A DNA stretch of 64,000 bases from assembly GCF_021233355.1 (NCBI RefSeq), contig NZ_CP089507.1:2228501-2292500 (forward strand), given 5' to 3'. Positions 22,927 to 31,228 of this stretch are shown here, one piece after another. Positions within the stretch are counted from its first letter, which is position 1, and each line of letters begins with the position of its first letter. The stretch comes from Luteimonas fraxinea. GTDB lineage: Bacteria > Pseudomonadota > Gammaproteobacteria > Xanthomonadales > Xanthomonadaceae. The position numbers and the translations under genes were made by a program. Below the pieces are notes generated by a model. It ran no database searches and was not told where the DNA came from. It worked only from the letters and a program-made list of their open reading frames with translations.

Positions 22927-23250
22927 ATGACCACGATTTCCAATGACCAGATCGGCAGCTTCATCGGCCGCGCTTCGATGCAGGGTGACAACGGCGTTCG
23001 CAAGGGCGGCGGCAGTGCGAGCTCGTCGAGCTGGTACGAAGCCATGTCCCGCGCGTGGGGCCAGACCCTCGACCAGCAGGCGACCAAGATCACCAATCTC
23101 TCAGATGTCATCGGCCAGGGCGGCGACCAGCCGTCGAACGTGGTCCAGCTGACAGCCGAGAGCCTGCGCATGCAGTTCCTGTCCAATAACGCCTCGACCT
23201 CGCAGAACAGCGTCGGCCAGGCACTCGAGACGCTGGGCCGTAAGCAGTAA
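22927..23250 (+). CDS. Candidate T3SS needle subunit (SctF-like)
   Basis: 107-residue hydrophilic protein with AAGGAG eight bases before its ATG. It sits between sctD and sctI, where the Yersinia-type order places the needle subunit SctF. The C-terminal helix LRMQFLSNNASTSQNSVGQA ends LGRKQ and resembles the end of the protein at 30766-31092; both look like the C-terminal helix of a helical-hairpin filament subunit. It is longer than typical YscF (about 80-90) and the match is positional plus structural, not a clear family hit. The N-terminal 35 residues are Gly/Ser-rich. Confidence 0.6.
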   Translation: MTTISNDQIGSFIGRASMQGDNGVRKGGGSASSSSWYEAMSRAWGQTLDQQATKITNLSDVIGQGGDQPSNVVQLTAESLRMQFLSNNASTSQNSVGQALETLGRKQ

Positions 23251-23286
23251 GCGACTCCCGCAGACAACAGCAGCAAGGAGAAGATC

Positions 23287-23709
23287 ATGGTCGACGCGAT
23301 CCAGGCCGTTGGGCTCGAAGCCGCGGCACAGGGGGCATCGGGTGCCGGCGCAAACTCGCCTGTCGCCGCCGCGTACGAGGTCGGACAGTTCTCACAGGCG
23401 ATGGATCGCGCAGGCACGAGTTCCGCCGCTGCGGCCAACGCGCCGCAGGGCGTCGCCAGCACCGGTGCATCGGAGCCTTCCGAAGGCATGCGCATGGTGA
23501 TGTCGGCGATGGACAACCTCAACGGCGGTGCATCGAGCATCCAGGACCTCGCCAAAACGATGACCCAGAACTCCGGCGAGCTCACGCCGGGTCAGGTCAT
23601 CGAGATGACGATGAAATCGCACCACTTCCTGTTCCAGTGCGAAATGACTTCGAACGTTGCGAACCGGACGTCCGACGGCATCCAGCAGCTGTTCCGCCAG
23701 CAGTCCTGA
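23287..23709 (+). CDS. sctI: T3SS inner rod protein SctI
   Basis: 140 residues. The C-terminal 45 residues, with ELTPGQVIEMTMKSHHFLF and CEMTSNVANRTSDGIQQLF, match the YscI/HrpB/EscI inner rod end (helix, Gln/Ser-containing core, then TSKxxxxxxxGIxxL). The N-terminal half is Ala/Ser-rich. The gene has GCAAGGAG before its start and lies directly upstream of sctJ, the usual location. Note the single Cys in the otherwise conserved helix. Confidence 0.85.
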   Translation: MVDAIQAVGLEAAAQGASGAGANSPVAAAYEVGQFSQAMDRAGTSSAAAANAPQGVASTGASEPSEGMRMVMSAMDNLNGGASSIQDLAKTMTQNSGELTPGQVIEMTMKSHHFLFQCEMTSNVANRTSDGIQQLFRQQS

Positions 23710-23725
23710 TCGAGAGGTGACCGGC

Positions 23726-24517
23726 ATGCGCGTTTCACAACTCTGCGTATCCAAACGATGGTCCGCGTGGATGGGCATGCTGCTCGCCTGCCTGCTGCTT
23801 GCCGGTTGCGGCGGTACCGCGCTCTACAGTGCAGTCGACGAGCGTCAGGCCAACGAGATGATGGGCGCGCTCATCGGCTCGGGCATCCAGGCGCAGAAGA
23901 AGCCGTCCGCCACCAAGGTGGGCTGGGACGTGTTCGTCTCCGAGGGGGACATTCCGCAGGCGATGGCCGTGCTCGGCTCGCGCGGTCTGCCGCGGCAGAA
24001 CTATCAGAACCTCGGCGACATTTTCAAGAAGGAGGGCTTCGCCTCGTCGGCCACTGACGAGCGCGGCCGTTATCTGCACGCGTTGCAGCAGGAGATCACC
24101 CAGACGCTGACGATGCTGCCGGGTGTCGCGCAGGCGCGCGTGCATCTGGCTTTGCCCGAGCGTGATCCGCTCGGCGGCTCGAACGGCAAGACCTCGGCCG
24201 CGGTGTGGATTTTCGAGCAGCCCGGCGCGAACGTCCGCGACCGCGAGGCCGACATCAAGATCGTGGTCAAGGATGGCGTCGAAGGCCTGACCGACATCAA
24301 CCAGGTCTCGGTGAAGTTCGTCTCGATGCCGGCGCCGCCGGAGGCCACGTCGTCGACCGGTACCGCGATGGCGTTGTCGGCCGTGAGTCCGATGGCAATC
24401 GTCATCGCTGCGCTGGTGGTCGCGTTGCTGGCTGTTGCGTTCGCATTCGCCGGACGACTGAAGGCGCGCAAGCCTGTGGCTGCGGAGAAGGCCCCGCCGG
24501 CACGTTGGCAGGGCTGA
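23726..24517 (+). CDS. sctJ: T3SS inner-membrane ring lipoprotein SctJ
   Basis: 263-residue YscJ/HrcJ lipoprotein. Signal peptide ends LLLAGC with Cys28 as lipidation site; the ring-building domain follows with ERQANEMMGALIGSGI and VSEGDIPQAMAVLGSRGLP, then LPGVAQARVHLALPERDP. A C-terminal membrane helix is at about 222-245. All these are diagnostic. The start at 23726 follows GAGAGG. Sits 16 bases after sctI and four before sctK. Confidence 0.95.
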   Translation: MRVSQLCVSKRWSAWMGMLLACLLLAGCGGTALYSAVDERQANEMMGALIGSGIQAQKKPSATKVGWDVFVSEGDIPQAMAVLGSRGLPRQNYQNLGDIFKKEGFASSATDERGRYLHALQQEITQTLTMLPGVAQARVHLALPERDPLGGSNGKTSAAVWIFEQPGANVRDREADIKIVVKDGVEGLTDINQVSVKFVSMPAPPEATSSTGTAMALSAVSPMAIVIAALVVALLAVAFAFAGRLKARKPVAAEKAPPARWQG

Positions 24518-24520
24518 TCC

Positions 24521-25144
24521 ATGTCGCTGGATGCGCTGCTCGCCGAGGTCGATCCTCGTTGGCACGGCGCCGGCGAGGACGCTCTGGATGACGCGTTGTT
24601 GCAGCGCGCCCGGTCCAGCCGTCTCGGGCGTCGGCTGCTTGCCAGTGCGCTGTCCGACGGGCCGGCTGCACATCTGCTGGCGCCGTCGCCGGAAGGGTTT
24701 TCCGTTCTGGTGGCGCGCTGGAATCGTGCGCGACTGAGCGGCCTGCATCGCGATCTCGGCGTGCTGGCCTACGCGCCAGCGATCCGCGCCGAGGTCGGAC
24801 GCGATGCGGTCAAGCGCATCAAGACGATCCTGGGCAGCAGTTATCTGTTGGCACTCGACCGCAGCGTCTGGGACGCGAAGGTCGATGCACCGTTGCAGGG
24901 TCGGCTCGCATCGACGCTCGCTGAGGCACTCGCGGCCGGTGATGCCTTCGGTCCGCGTCTGTTCGAGGCGCTCGAACTGCAGGGCCGTGCGGAGTTGCAG
25001 GTCTGGGCGCGCCAACGAGAACCGGCGCTCGCCGACTGGGCGCAGCTGGTCTATCCGCCGGTCGATCTTCCGTCGGCGCATCTGCCGGAGAAGCCGCTGC
25101 TCGTCGTCCACACGCATCATCAGAACCGCGCCGTCGCCGCCTGA
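24521..25144 (+). CDS. sctK: T3SS sorting-platform protein SctK
   Basis: 207-residue cytoplasmic protein in the position (sctJ-K-L) and size range of YscK/HrpD. It is helical, without motifs that alone would be diagnostic; NRARLSGLHRDLGVLAYAP and EVGRDAVKRIKTILGS are the more structured parts. In known systems SctK links the inner ring to SctQ-SctL pods. The identification rests mainly on synteny and length. Confidence 0.7.
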   Translation: MSLDALLAEVDPRWHGAGEDALDDALLQRARSSRLGRRLLASALSDGPAAHLLAPSPEGFSVLVARWNRARLSGLHRDLGVLAYAPAIRAEVGRDAVKRIKTILGSSYLLALDRSVWDAKVDAPLQGRLASTLAEALAAGDAFGPRLFEALELQGRAELQVWARQREPALADWAQLVYPPVDLPSAHLPEKPLLVVHTHHQNRAVAA

Positions 25145-25168
25145 TCCATTCCCTGTTCCGGAGCCCGC

Positions 25169-25840
25169 ATGCCGACCCCAGACGCCGCATCCGCTACGCC
25201 CACCCGACGCGCGCCCACCGCCGCCGTGGTGTTCGAACGCCGCGAATTCCGTCGCGGCGTGTCGGCGCCAATCGTGCGCGCTGCGGAATGGCAGTCACTG
25301 GCTGAACTCGACACGCTGCTCGCACGGGTCAATGCGCTCTACGACGACGCACAGGCCGAGGTGCAGAAGGCGCGCGAACAGGGCTATGCGGAAGGATTCG
25401 CGGAAGGCCTGGAACGCGTGAAGCAACAAATGACCGAACAACTCGCTTCACTCAACGAGCGCCGCGCGCGCGTGCTGGGTGACGCGGTCGGCCGTATCGG
25501 CGATCTCGCCTGCGCGATCGTCGCCCGTATCGCGCCGGATTTCGATGCGGCGAAGGTCGTGCCGGCCTTGGTCATGCGCGCGGTCGAATCCGCGCAGGCC
25601 GAACAGTTCCTGATGATCCGCGTGCATCCCGATGCGCGCGAAGGTGTGGAGCAGGGGCTTGGCGCGGTGCGCCAGGCGCACCCGGGCGTCGGCGTGATCG
25701 AACTGGTCGACGACGAGAGTCTGGATCCGCTGAGCTGTGTGGTGGTTTCGGAAGCCGGTGAAGTGCGCGCCGGTGTCAGCCAGCAGATCGAGGCGATCCG
25801 CACGGCGCTGGCGCAGGCGAGCGCGGTGGCGAGCACATGA
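25169..25840 (+). CDS. sctL: T3SS ATPase stator SctL
   Basis: 223 residues: N-terminal disordered part, a long coiled coil with repeated charged heptads ([20 protein letters not shown]), and a C-terminal globular domain ([37 protein letters not shown]) as in SctL/FliH/V-ATPase E-G-like stators. The [11 protein letters not shown] segment is the family glycine-repeat. Its stop overlaps the sctN start (ATGA). It should tether the SctN ATPase to the sorting platform. Confidence 0.9.
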   Translation: MPTPDAASATPTRRAPTAAVVFERREFRRGVSAPIVRAAEWQSLAELDTLLARVNALYDDAQAEVQKAREQGYAEGFAEGLERVKQQMTEQLASLNERRARVLGDAVGRIGDLACAIVARIAPDFDAAKVVPALVMRAVESAQAEQFLMIRVHPDAREGVEQGLGAVRQAHPGVGVIELVDDESLDPLSCVVVSEAGEVRAGVSQQIEAIRTALAQASAVAST

Positions 25841-27195
25841 ATCCCGGACCCACCCTGTCCCTGCTCGACGATCTGGGCGCCGGCGCGGTTGCCAGTGATC
25901 CGCTGCTACATGCGCTCGGGCAGGTGCAGGCGATCGAGCGCGTAGGCCGCGTCAGTGAGGCCTACGGCACGCTAATCAAGGCGACCGGGCTGCGCGCGGC
26001 GATCGGCGAACTCTGCTATCTGCGCAATCCGGGCGACAGCGATTTCGAACTGGCGGCCGAAGTGGTCGGTGTTGCGCGGCAGCACACACTGCTGACGCCG
26101 CTCGGCCCGCTCGACGGCATCGCCTCGACGACCGAGGTCTACGCAACCGGCAAGCAGGCATCCGTGCCGGTTGGCGAAGGACTGCTCGGCCGCGTGCTCG
26201 ATGCACACGGCGCGCCGATCGACGGCAAGGGTTCGCTGGGCGCAACTGTCGACGCGCCGATCTATGCCGCGTCGCCCAATCCGTTGTCGCGCAAGCTGAT
26301 CGACCGTCCGTTCTCGACGGGCGTGCGCGCGATCGACGCGGTGATGACAGCGGGCGAGGGACAGCGCATCGGCATCTTCGCCGTCGCCGGCGGCGGCAAG
26401 AGCACGCTCTTGGGCATGTTGGCCCGCGGCGGCGATGCCGACGTCAACGTCATCGTGCTGGTCGGCGAGCGTGGCCGCGAGGTCAACGAATTCATCAGCG
26501 ACAATCTCGGCGCCGAAGGGCTGGCGAAGTCGGTCGTCGTCGTCGCCACCTCCGATCGGCCCGCGCTCGAGCGCAGCCGCGCGGCGTGGGTGGGCACCGC
26601 GATCGCCGAACATTTTCGCGATCAGGGCAAGCGCGTACTGCTGCTGGTCGACTCGGTCACGCGTTTCGCACGTGCGCTGCGCGACGTGGGTCTGGCGATC
26701 GGCGAGCCGCCGGCGCGGCGTGGTTTTCCGCCGTCGGTCTTCAGCGAAATGCCGAAGCTGTTCGAACGCGCGGGCAACAACGACAAGGGCTCGATCACTG
26801 CGTTCTACACCGTGCTGGCCGAAGACGAGGACGGCGGCGATCCGATCGTCGAAGAAGTGCGCTCGATCCTCGACGGCCACATTGTGCTGTCGCGCAAGCT
26901 CGCCGCGGCCTACCACTACCCGGCGATCGACGTGCTGACCAGCCTCAGCCGTACGATGCCGCGCGTGGTCGACAAGCCGCATCTGCGCGCGGCCGGCCAG
27001 CTGCGCAAGTATCTGGCCAAGCACCAGGACATCGAGCTGTTGCTGCAGCTCGGCGAGTACAAGCGCGGCACCGATCCCGAGGCCGACATCGCGATCGAGA
27101 AGATCGGGCCGATCCGCAACCTGCTGCAGCAGTCCGAACATGAACTCGTGCCGTTCGACACGTCGTCCGGCGCACTGCGGAAGCTGTTCGGATGA
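25837..27195 (+). CDS. sctN: T3SS ATPase SctN
   Basis: 452-residue hexameric ATPase that unfolds and strips chaperones from substrates. Walker [10 protein letters not shown] at about 182-190, [10 protein letters not shown] at about 212, Walker [16 protein letters not shown] at about 268, and the [17 protein letters not shown] segment are all typical of the SctN/FliI family. Length is normal. Overlaps sctL and sctO by four bases each, showing translational coupling of L-N-O. Confidence 0.97.
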   Translation: MNPGPTLSLLDDLGAGAVASDPLLHALGQVQAIERVGRVSEAYGTLIKATGLRAAIGELCYLRNPGDSDFELAAEVVGVARQHTLLTPLGPLDGIASTTEVYATGKQASVPVGEGLLGRVLDAHGAPIDGKGSLGATVDAPIYAASPNPLSRKLIDRPFSTGVRAIDAVMTAGEGQRIGIFAVAGGGKSTLLGMLARGGDADVNVIVLVGERGREVNEFISDNLGAEGLAKSVVVVATSDRPALERSRAAWVGTAIAEHFRDQGKRVLLLVDSVTRFARALRDVGLAIGEPPARRGFPPSVFSEMPKLFERAGNNDKGSITAFYTVLAEDEDGGDPIVEEVRSILDGHIVLSRKLAAAYHYPAIDVLTSLSRTMPRVVDKPHLRAAGQLRKYLAKHQDIELLLQLGEYKRGTDPEADIAIEKIGPIRNLLQQSEHELVPFDTSSGALRKLFG

Positions 27196-27680
27196 AACGC
27201 TATCCGCTCCAGACGCTGTTGCAACTGCGCGAACACCGCACCGAAGCGGCGCGTCTGGTGGTGCTGGAGAAGCAGCGTGCGCTGCAGCAGTGCATCGAAG
27301 CCTGCACGCGTGTGCAGGGCGAACTGACCGGCCTTGAGCGCGACCGCAGCGGTCATCGTGCGCGTCTGCTCGATCCGCCGCCGTCCGGCGTGCCCTGGCC
27401 CGCCGCGCTGACGCAGCGCGAGGCGCATATCGATCTGCTCGGCGAGCAGATCGTCGGCGCGCAACAGCGCTTGTCGAAAGCACAGGAGGCCGTGCGACAG
27501 GCCGAGACCGTATTGCAGGAGGCGCGCGATGCGTTCTTCCGGACCAAGGGCCGTCAGGACGCACTGGAGAAGCGCCGCGATCTGTGGAAACGCGAACAGC
27601 GCGGGCTGTTCGAGCGGCAGGAAGAGGCGACCAACGAGGATTTGATGCAGGCGCGCTACATGGCGGCGCGGCAGCAGTAG
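27192..27680 (+). CDS. sctO: T3SS central stalk protein SctO
   Basis: 162-residue, almost fully helical coiled-coil protein (long runs of Gln/Glu/Arg/Leu) in the sctN-O-P position, like YscO/FliJ, which connects the ATPase to the export gate. No globular domain is seen. Begins [20 protein letters not shown]; ends with a Gln-rich helix. Function assigned from synteny plus fold. Confidence 0.85.
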   Translation: MKRYPLQTLLQLREHRTEAARLVVLEKQRALQQCIEACTRVQGELTGLERDRSGHRARLLDPPPSGVPWPAALTQREAHIDLLGEQIVGAQQRLSKAQEAVRQAETVLQEARDAFFRTKGRQDALEKRRDLWKREQRGLFERQEEATNEDLMQARYMAARQQ

Positions 27681-27702
27681 GCACGGACACGAGGAGACGA
27701 CG

Positions 27703-28428
27703 ATGAGCGTGCAGCGCAACGATTCCGCATCCAGACCGCCGGACCAGGCCGCGCGTAACCGGCAGGTCGACCGCGAAGCAAAGGCCGACACCAAGGACAC
27801 GCCGCCGCGCGAGCGTGTCGACCAGTTCCGCTCGATGATGCAGCAGGCCCGCGGCGACATGCAGGGTCTGCAGGGTGAATCCGAACTCTCGAGCGGCGGT
27901 CTGCTGCAGGGCGAGGGCGAATTGCAGGAAGGCGAGATGGCGGAGCTGGCCAGCCAGCAGGAAGCCACCAAATCACGTCAGTCGCTGACGGACGTTGTCG
28001 ATGCGCGCACGTTCCGCCAGCAGCACGACAACGGCTTCGGCAGCCTGCATACCCCAGGCATGGAATCAGCAGCGATTCTGCAGGCGCAGATGGCGTTGCG
28101 CGATGGCGCGCCTGCGGCTGCACCGGCCGCTGCGGCCTCCAACGCCGGCCAGCTGTTCGACATGATGGAAAAGCACGTGCGACAGATGGCGGTGCACGAT
28201 GCCCGCGATCCGGGCGGCGATGGACAGGTGCTGTTGCGGATGTCCGACGCCACGTTGCCCGGCACCGATCTGTTGCTGAGCAAGAGCGCCGATGGCTGGG
28301 TGCTGCGCGCAGACAGTCGCTCGCGCGAGAGCTTCGATGCGATCCGCGAGGCCGGCCCGCAGCTGGCCAAGCGTTTCGCCGAGCAGAATCTCGGCACGCT
28401 GACGATCGATCCGCACTACCACGGCTGA
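27703..28428 (+). CDS. sctP: T3SS needle-length/switch protein SctP-like
   Basis: 241 residues in the sctO-P position. The first about 150 are disordered, rich in Gln, Glu and Ala; the last about 90 form a domain with QVLLRMSDATLPGTDLLLSK and DGWVLRADSRSRESFDAI that resembles the C-terminal T3S4/HpaP type switch domain. Length control by a disordered N-terminal ruler plus a C-terminal domain that contacts SctU is the known mode of SctP. Last gene of the core operon; a convergent acetyltransferase gene follows, with no clear terminator in the 55-base gap. Confidence 0.75.
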   Translation: MSVQRNDSASRPPDQAARNRQVDREAKADTKDTPPRERVDQFRSMMQQARGDMQGLQGESELSSGGLLQGEGELQEGEMAELASQQEATKSRQSLTDVVDARTFRQQHDNGFGSLHTPGMESAAILQAQMALRDGAPAAAPAAAASNAGQLFDMMEKHVRQMAVHDARDPGGDGQVLLRMSDATLPGTDLLLSKSADGWVLRADSRSRESFDAIREAGPQLAKRFAEQNLGTLTIDPHYHG

Positions 28429-28483
28429 CGCATCGACCTCTGCGCCGCCTCCAATCGAGGCGGATCCGCGGTGGGCCGAAGTC

Positions 28484-29146
28484 TCAGTCGGGCGCAGTGC
28501 CCGCATCGCGCGAGCCGGCGCGGCGCGGCCGCAGCCCGTGCCAGTCTTCGCGTGCCAGGCGGAACCGGCGCGCCGGATTACCGAACTGTTCGCCCGATGC
28601 GATCTCGTCGAATCCCAGGCGCAGCAACAACGGCGGCACCGATCGGTTCTCCGGCGCGCACTGCGCGATCAGCGCGGGCAGTTGCAGCGTCGCGAACGCG
28701 TGCGCGCACAAGGCCGCGCCACCTTCGATCGCATAGCCGCGGCCCCAGGCCGACGGCAGCAGCCGCACACCGATCGCGATGTCGCCGGCATCGCCACTGG
28801 GCGTCAACGAGAACAGTCCGATGAAGCGACCGGCACGATCACGCGTGTGCCACAAGCCGAGTCCCGGCCGCTCGCGATAGAGCTTGTTGGCCCAGACGAC
28901 CAGGCCCATCGCATCGTCGAGCGTGGCGATCGGATCGTCGAGCAGCATCCGGGTGACGCGCTCTTCGCGGCCAAGCTGCATGAGATCGATCACGTGGCGG
29001 AACGCGAATCCGTGCAGCCGTAGACGTCGCGAGTGCAGCTGTTCTTCGGTCGGATAGTCGCGCCCCTCCGCGGGCAGATCGTCGCGGGAGAACGCAGGCG
29101 GCGTGGGATCTGCTGCATCAACGGATGCGGTCGGCGTCGTCGGCAT
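28484..29146 (-). CDS. GNAT family N-acetyltransferase
   Basis: 220 residues of the ribosomal-protein-acetyltransferase-like GNAT type. LRLHGFAFRHVIDLMQLG is at the N-terminus and the acetyl-CoA region LPSAWGRGYAIEGGAALCAH follows the usual G-x-G-x-A arrangement, with a final NRSVPPLLLRLGFDEI. Substrate unknown. It is on the strand opposite to all flanking T3SS genes and inserted between the core and accessory parts; it may be an unrelated passenger. Confidence 0.8.
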   Translation of the reverse strand: MPTTPTASVDAADPTPPAFSRDDLPAEGRDYPTEEQLHSRRLRLHGFAFRHVIDLMQLGREERVTRMLLDDPIATLDDAMGLVVWANKLYRERPGLGLWHTRDRAGRFIGLFSLTPSGDAGDIAIGVRLLPSAWGRGYAIEGGAALCAHAFATLQLPALIAQCAPENRSVPPLLLRLGFDEIASGEQFGNPARRFRLAREDWHGLRPRRAGSRDAGTAPD

Positions 29147-29194
29147 GGCGCTGTTATAGCGCGCTCGACCGCGATCGCGTGGAGAAAGCGTGAG

Positions 29195-29210
29195 CTAGGG
29201 CGGACCCTAG
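29195..29210 (+). promoter_or_regulatory. 16-bp palindrome, site 2 (upstream of the glycine-rich peptide)
   Basis: CTAGGG-CGGA-CCCTAG, a perfect match to the palindrome, in the gap between the divergent acetyltransferase gene and the 29346 gene, 135 bases before its ATG. A further CCTAG half-site follows at about 29222-29226. Confidence 0.6.
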
Positions 29211-29345
29211 ATGGGGTACGACCTAGCTGTCGTGGCGATGCGTTGGGAAGACACTGCGGCTGCAGTCGCGCAAGTCATTCATCCAGTAACGGCAGCGCGC
29301 ACAGATCCAAGTGTTGTTTTCTTTTCAATTCAAAGGAGTTTCACC

Positions 29346-29567
29346 ATGTCCAGCGACGTCTTCTCCGGCATCGGCTCTCTGATCGGCACCGCCTTCGGCG
29401 GCCCCCTCGGCAGCATCATCGGCAACCTCCTCGGCGACCTCGTCGGTCAGCTGTTCGATTCGGCCCTCAGCGGCCTGTTCGACGGTCTTGGCCTGCCGCA
29501 GTCGGCACAGGATGCCGTCACCGAAGGCTTCAAGGGTGGCTTCAACATCAACTTCGGCGGCAAGTAA
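29346..29567 (+). CDS. Glycine-rich hydrophobic small protein, T3SS accessory
   Basis: 73 residues with an AAAGGAG before the ATG. The central part is a hydrophobic glycine-repeat series (GSLIGTAFGGPLGSIIGNLL, then GDLVGQLFDSALSGLF), and the C-terminus FKGGFNINFGGK is Gly/Asn/Phe-rich. It has no signal peptide, so export by Sec is unlikely. The composition resembles pore-forming or filament-forming peptides and small T3SS substrates (harpin-like, glycine-zipper). It is followed four bases later by a helical acidic gene, which could be its chaperone. Function unknown; T3SS substrate is an inference. Confidence 0.65.
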   Translation: MSSDVFSGIGSLIGTAFGGPLGSIIGNLLGDLVGQLFDSALSGLFDGLGLPQSAQDAVTEGFKGGFNINFGGK

Positions 29568-29570
29568 TCC

Positions 29571-29873
29571 ATGCACGACCAGCAGGCCCAGCGACAGGCG
29601 TGGATCGACGGTCTTGCCCAGCTCCGGCAGCAGGGCGCGATCGATGCGGATGACGAGAACACCCTCATCCGGCATATGGACGAACGTCTGGAAGCGGTGC
29701 AACTCGAACTCAAGGCACTCGTGCCCGAGTACGAAGAGCGCAGCGAACGCGATGGCAGGGACGCCGCGGATGCCTGGCTGGGCGAACGCTCCCGCGAGAT
29801 GGGCGAGCGTGAGGGTGCGGATGCAAGGCGGATGGTGGATTCGCTGACTTCGGTCCAGGCCCCCGCCACCTGA
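29571..29873 (+). CDS. Small acidic helical protein A (chaperone-like candidate)
   Basis: 100-residue, strongly charged helical protein (many Glu, Asp, Arg), cytoplasmic, no signal. Its segment LRQQGAIDADDENTLIRHMD resembles LREQRDIDAASRESMLAQME in the protein at 30155-30574: an R-x-Q-x-x-IDA-x(6)-L-x-x-M-[DE] pattern. Both also share an acidic EAARAWL/DAADAWL core. T3SS chaperones are typically small, acidic and located beside their substrates, which fits here. No known chaperone family is recognised. Confidence 0.6.
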   Translation: MHDQQAQRQAWIDGLAQLRQQGAIDADDENTLIRHMDERLEAVQLELKALVPEYEERSERDGRDAADAWLGERSREMGEREGADARRMVDSLTSVQAPAT

Positions 29874-29910
29874 GCATCGCTCGAACGCCACTTCATCGTG
29901 GTGCGGTATC

Positions 29911-29947
29911 GAAGAAGCCTGCAGGCCAAACCTGCAGGCTTCTTTCA
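29911..29947 (+). terminator. Terminator after the peptide/acidic-protein pair
   Basis: Stem of about 14 bp, AAGAAGCCTGCAGG / CCTGCAGGCTTCTT, loop CCAAA, followed by TTTC. Separates the 29346-29873 pair from the next unit. Confidence 0.8.
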
Positions 29948-29971
29948 TTGTTCCTGTGCCGAGGCGCGGCC

Positions 29972-29987
29972 CTAGGGCCTGACCTAG
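29972..29987 (+). promoter_or_regulatory. 16-bp palindrome, site 3 (upstream of acidic protein B)
   Basis: CTAGGG-CCTG-ACCTAG, one mismatch from the palindrome, directly after the terminator of the previous unit and 167 bases before the 30155 start codon. Followed by ATGCGG, similar to ATGGGG after site 2. Confidence 0.55.
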
Positions 29988-30154
29988 ATGCGGCGAACGC
30001 GATGGGACCGCATCATCAGCGAAGGGGGTCGCCCGCGGGCGCCGTCCACGAAGGCTTCATCATCCAGGCTGCAGCCTGACGCGACCGTATCCGCGATACG
30101 ACCCGAAGCAGACGATGCCCGGTCGGATTGCACTCAAGAAGGGAGTTCGAGCGC

Positions 30155-30574
30155 ATGTCGTCATCCGCATCCAATCCGTCCACCGATTTCAAGGCACTGC
30201 GCGCGTCGCTGCTCGAGCGTTTCGAAACGGAACTGCGCGAGCAGCGCGATATCGATGCCGCAAGCCGCGAAAGCATGCTGGCCCAGATGGAACAGTCGCT
30301 CGACAACATGTCGTCGTTGCAGGACCCCACCGATGCGTCGCAGATTCGCGCGAGTCTGGCGCAGACGCTGGGTGTGCTGCATGCAAGTGGTCTGGTGGAC
30401 CAGGCAGGCAGCGAGGAAGTCGAGCTGGCTTTCGCCGAAAGCTATCGCGTGTTCGACAATCCCGGCGTCAAGCGGGCACTGGAATTCGCGCGCATTTCCC
30501 GCGAACAGGGTGAAGAGGCGGCGCGTGCGTGGCTGGCCGCGCAGGACGGCGGCAACGAACGCACTGCGGCATGA
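30155..30574 (+). CDS. Small acidic helical protein B (paralogue of A)
   Basis: 139-residue soluble helical protein beginning MSSSASNPSTDFKALRASLL. Shares the IDA-containing helix and AWL core with the protein at 29571-29873 (LREQRDIDAASRESMLAQME and EEAARAWLAA), so the two are probably related. An AGGGAG lies ten bases upstream of the ATG. It precedes the needle-like gene at 30766, separated by its own palindrome, so a chaperone/substrate pairing is possible. Role unknown. Confidence 0.6.
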   Translation: MSSSASNPSTDFKALRASLLERFETELREQRDIDAASRESMLAQMEQSLDNMSSLQDPTDASQIRASLAQTLGVLHASGLVDQAGSEEVELAFAESYRVFDNPGVKRALEFARISREQGEEAARAWLAAQDGGNERTAA

Positions 30575-30599
30575 ACTGAATAGAGGAACCGGCGCGTTT

Positions 30600-30615
30600 C
30601 TAGGGTACGCCCTAG
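30600..30615 (+). promoter_or_regulatory. 16-bp palindrome, site 4 (upstream of second needle-like gene)
   Basis: CTAGGG-TACG-CCCTAG, a perfect match, 150 bases before the 30766 start codon. Its presence between 30155 and 30766 suggests that the second gene has its own promoter. Confidence 0.6.
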
Positions 30616-30765
30616 TTGCTGGTCTCCAGCGCGACGAGCAGGATTGATCCATCAGCGGTATGTGGCTCGAATGTCCTGATTGCAGCAGACGCAATGCGCA
30701 ACGGAATCGGCCCATCGAACGGATTCATGTGTTTTCCAAAACTTTGAAACCCAGGAGATAGTCCA

Positions 30766-31092
30766 ATGAGCGTCAACTTCGAAGTGAATCTGCAGATCGC
30801 CCAGGCCGGCCTCGACAGCATCAGCGGCGAGGGCAAGGGTGGTAAGGGTGAAAGCTGGCTGGTGGCCATCGCCAAGGCGATGGGCAGCATCCTCGGCGAG
30901 AAGGCCCAGAAGCTCAACGATCTCAGCGAGAAGCTGAACGGCCTGACCGGCAAGGATGACGCGCAGGAATTCAGCGCCACGCAGACCGAGTTCCAGGCCG
31001 AATCGCAGATGTTCAACATGCTGTCGAACACCATCTCCACCGCGATCAAGTCGATCGGTGAAGGTCTGGCAGCGAACGCCCGCAAGCAGTAA
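30766..31092 (+). CDS. Second needle/filament-like T3SS protein
   Basis: 108 residues, two long helices linked by DDAQEFSAT, without signal peptide. The C-terminal helix ESQMFNMLSNTISTAIKSIG ends LAANARKQ, comparable with the end of the 22927-23250 protein (LGRKQ), and its x-F-N-x-x-S-N-T-x-x-x-x-I-K pattern recalls needle subunits. It may be the true needle, a filament extension (EspA-like) or a translocator tip. Strong AGGAGA precedes the ATG. A terminator follows. Confidence 0.65.
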   Translation: MSVNFEVNLQIAQAGLDSISGEGKGGKGESWLVAIAKAMGSILGEKAQKLNDLSEKLNGLTGKDDAQEFSATQTEFQAESQMFNMLSNTISTAIKSIGEGLAANARKQ

Positions 31093-31112
31093 TCGGGCGG
31101 TTGCGATACCGG

Positions 31113-31146
31113 AGGGCAGGTGCTTGGCACCTGCCCTTCTTCGTTT
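31113..31146 (+). terminator. Terminator after the second needle-like gene
   Basis: Perfect 10-bp stem AGGGCAGGTG / CACCTGCCCT with loop CTTGG followed by TTCTTCGTTT. Confidence 0.85.
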
Positions 31147-31228
31147 CCGGTGTGGCGGTGTGTGTCACGACATCGTGCTGACATATGTCGCGCGAGCATC
31201 CGGCCGGTGTCCATCCAGGAGAAACGCC

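Noticed and set aside
29166..29226. A sigma-54 promoter near palindrome site 2
   Set aside because: TGGCGATGCGTTGG resembles the -24/-12 pattern, but the GG-to-GC distance is one base short and the motif is not found at the other palindromes.
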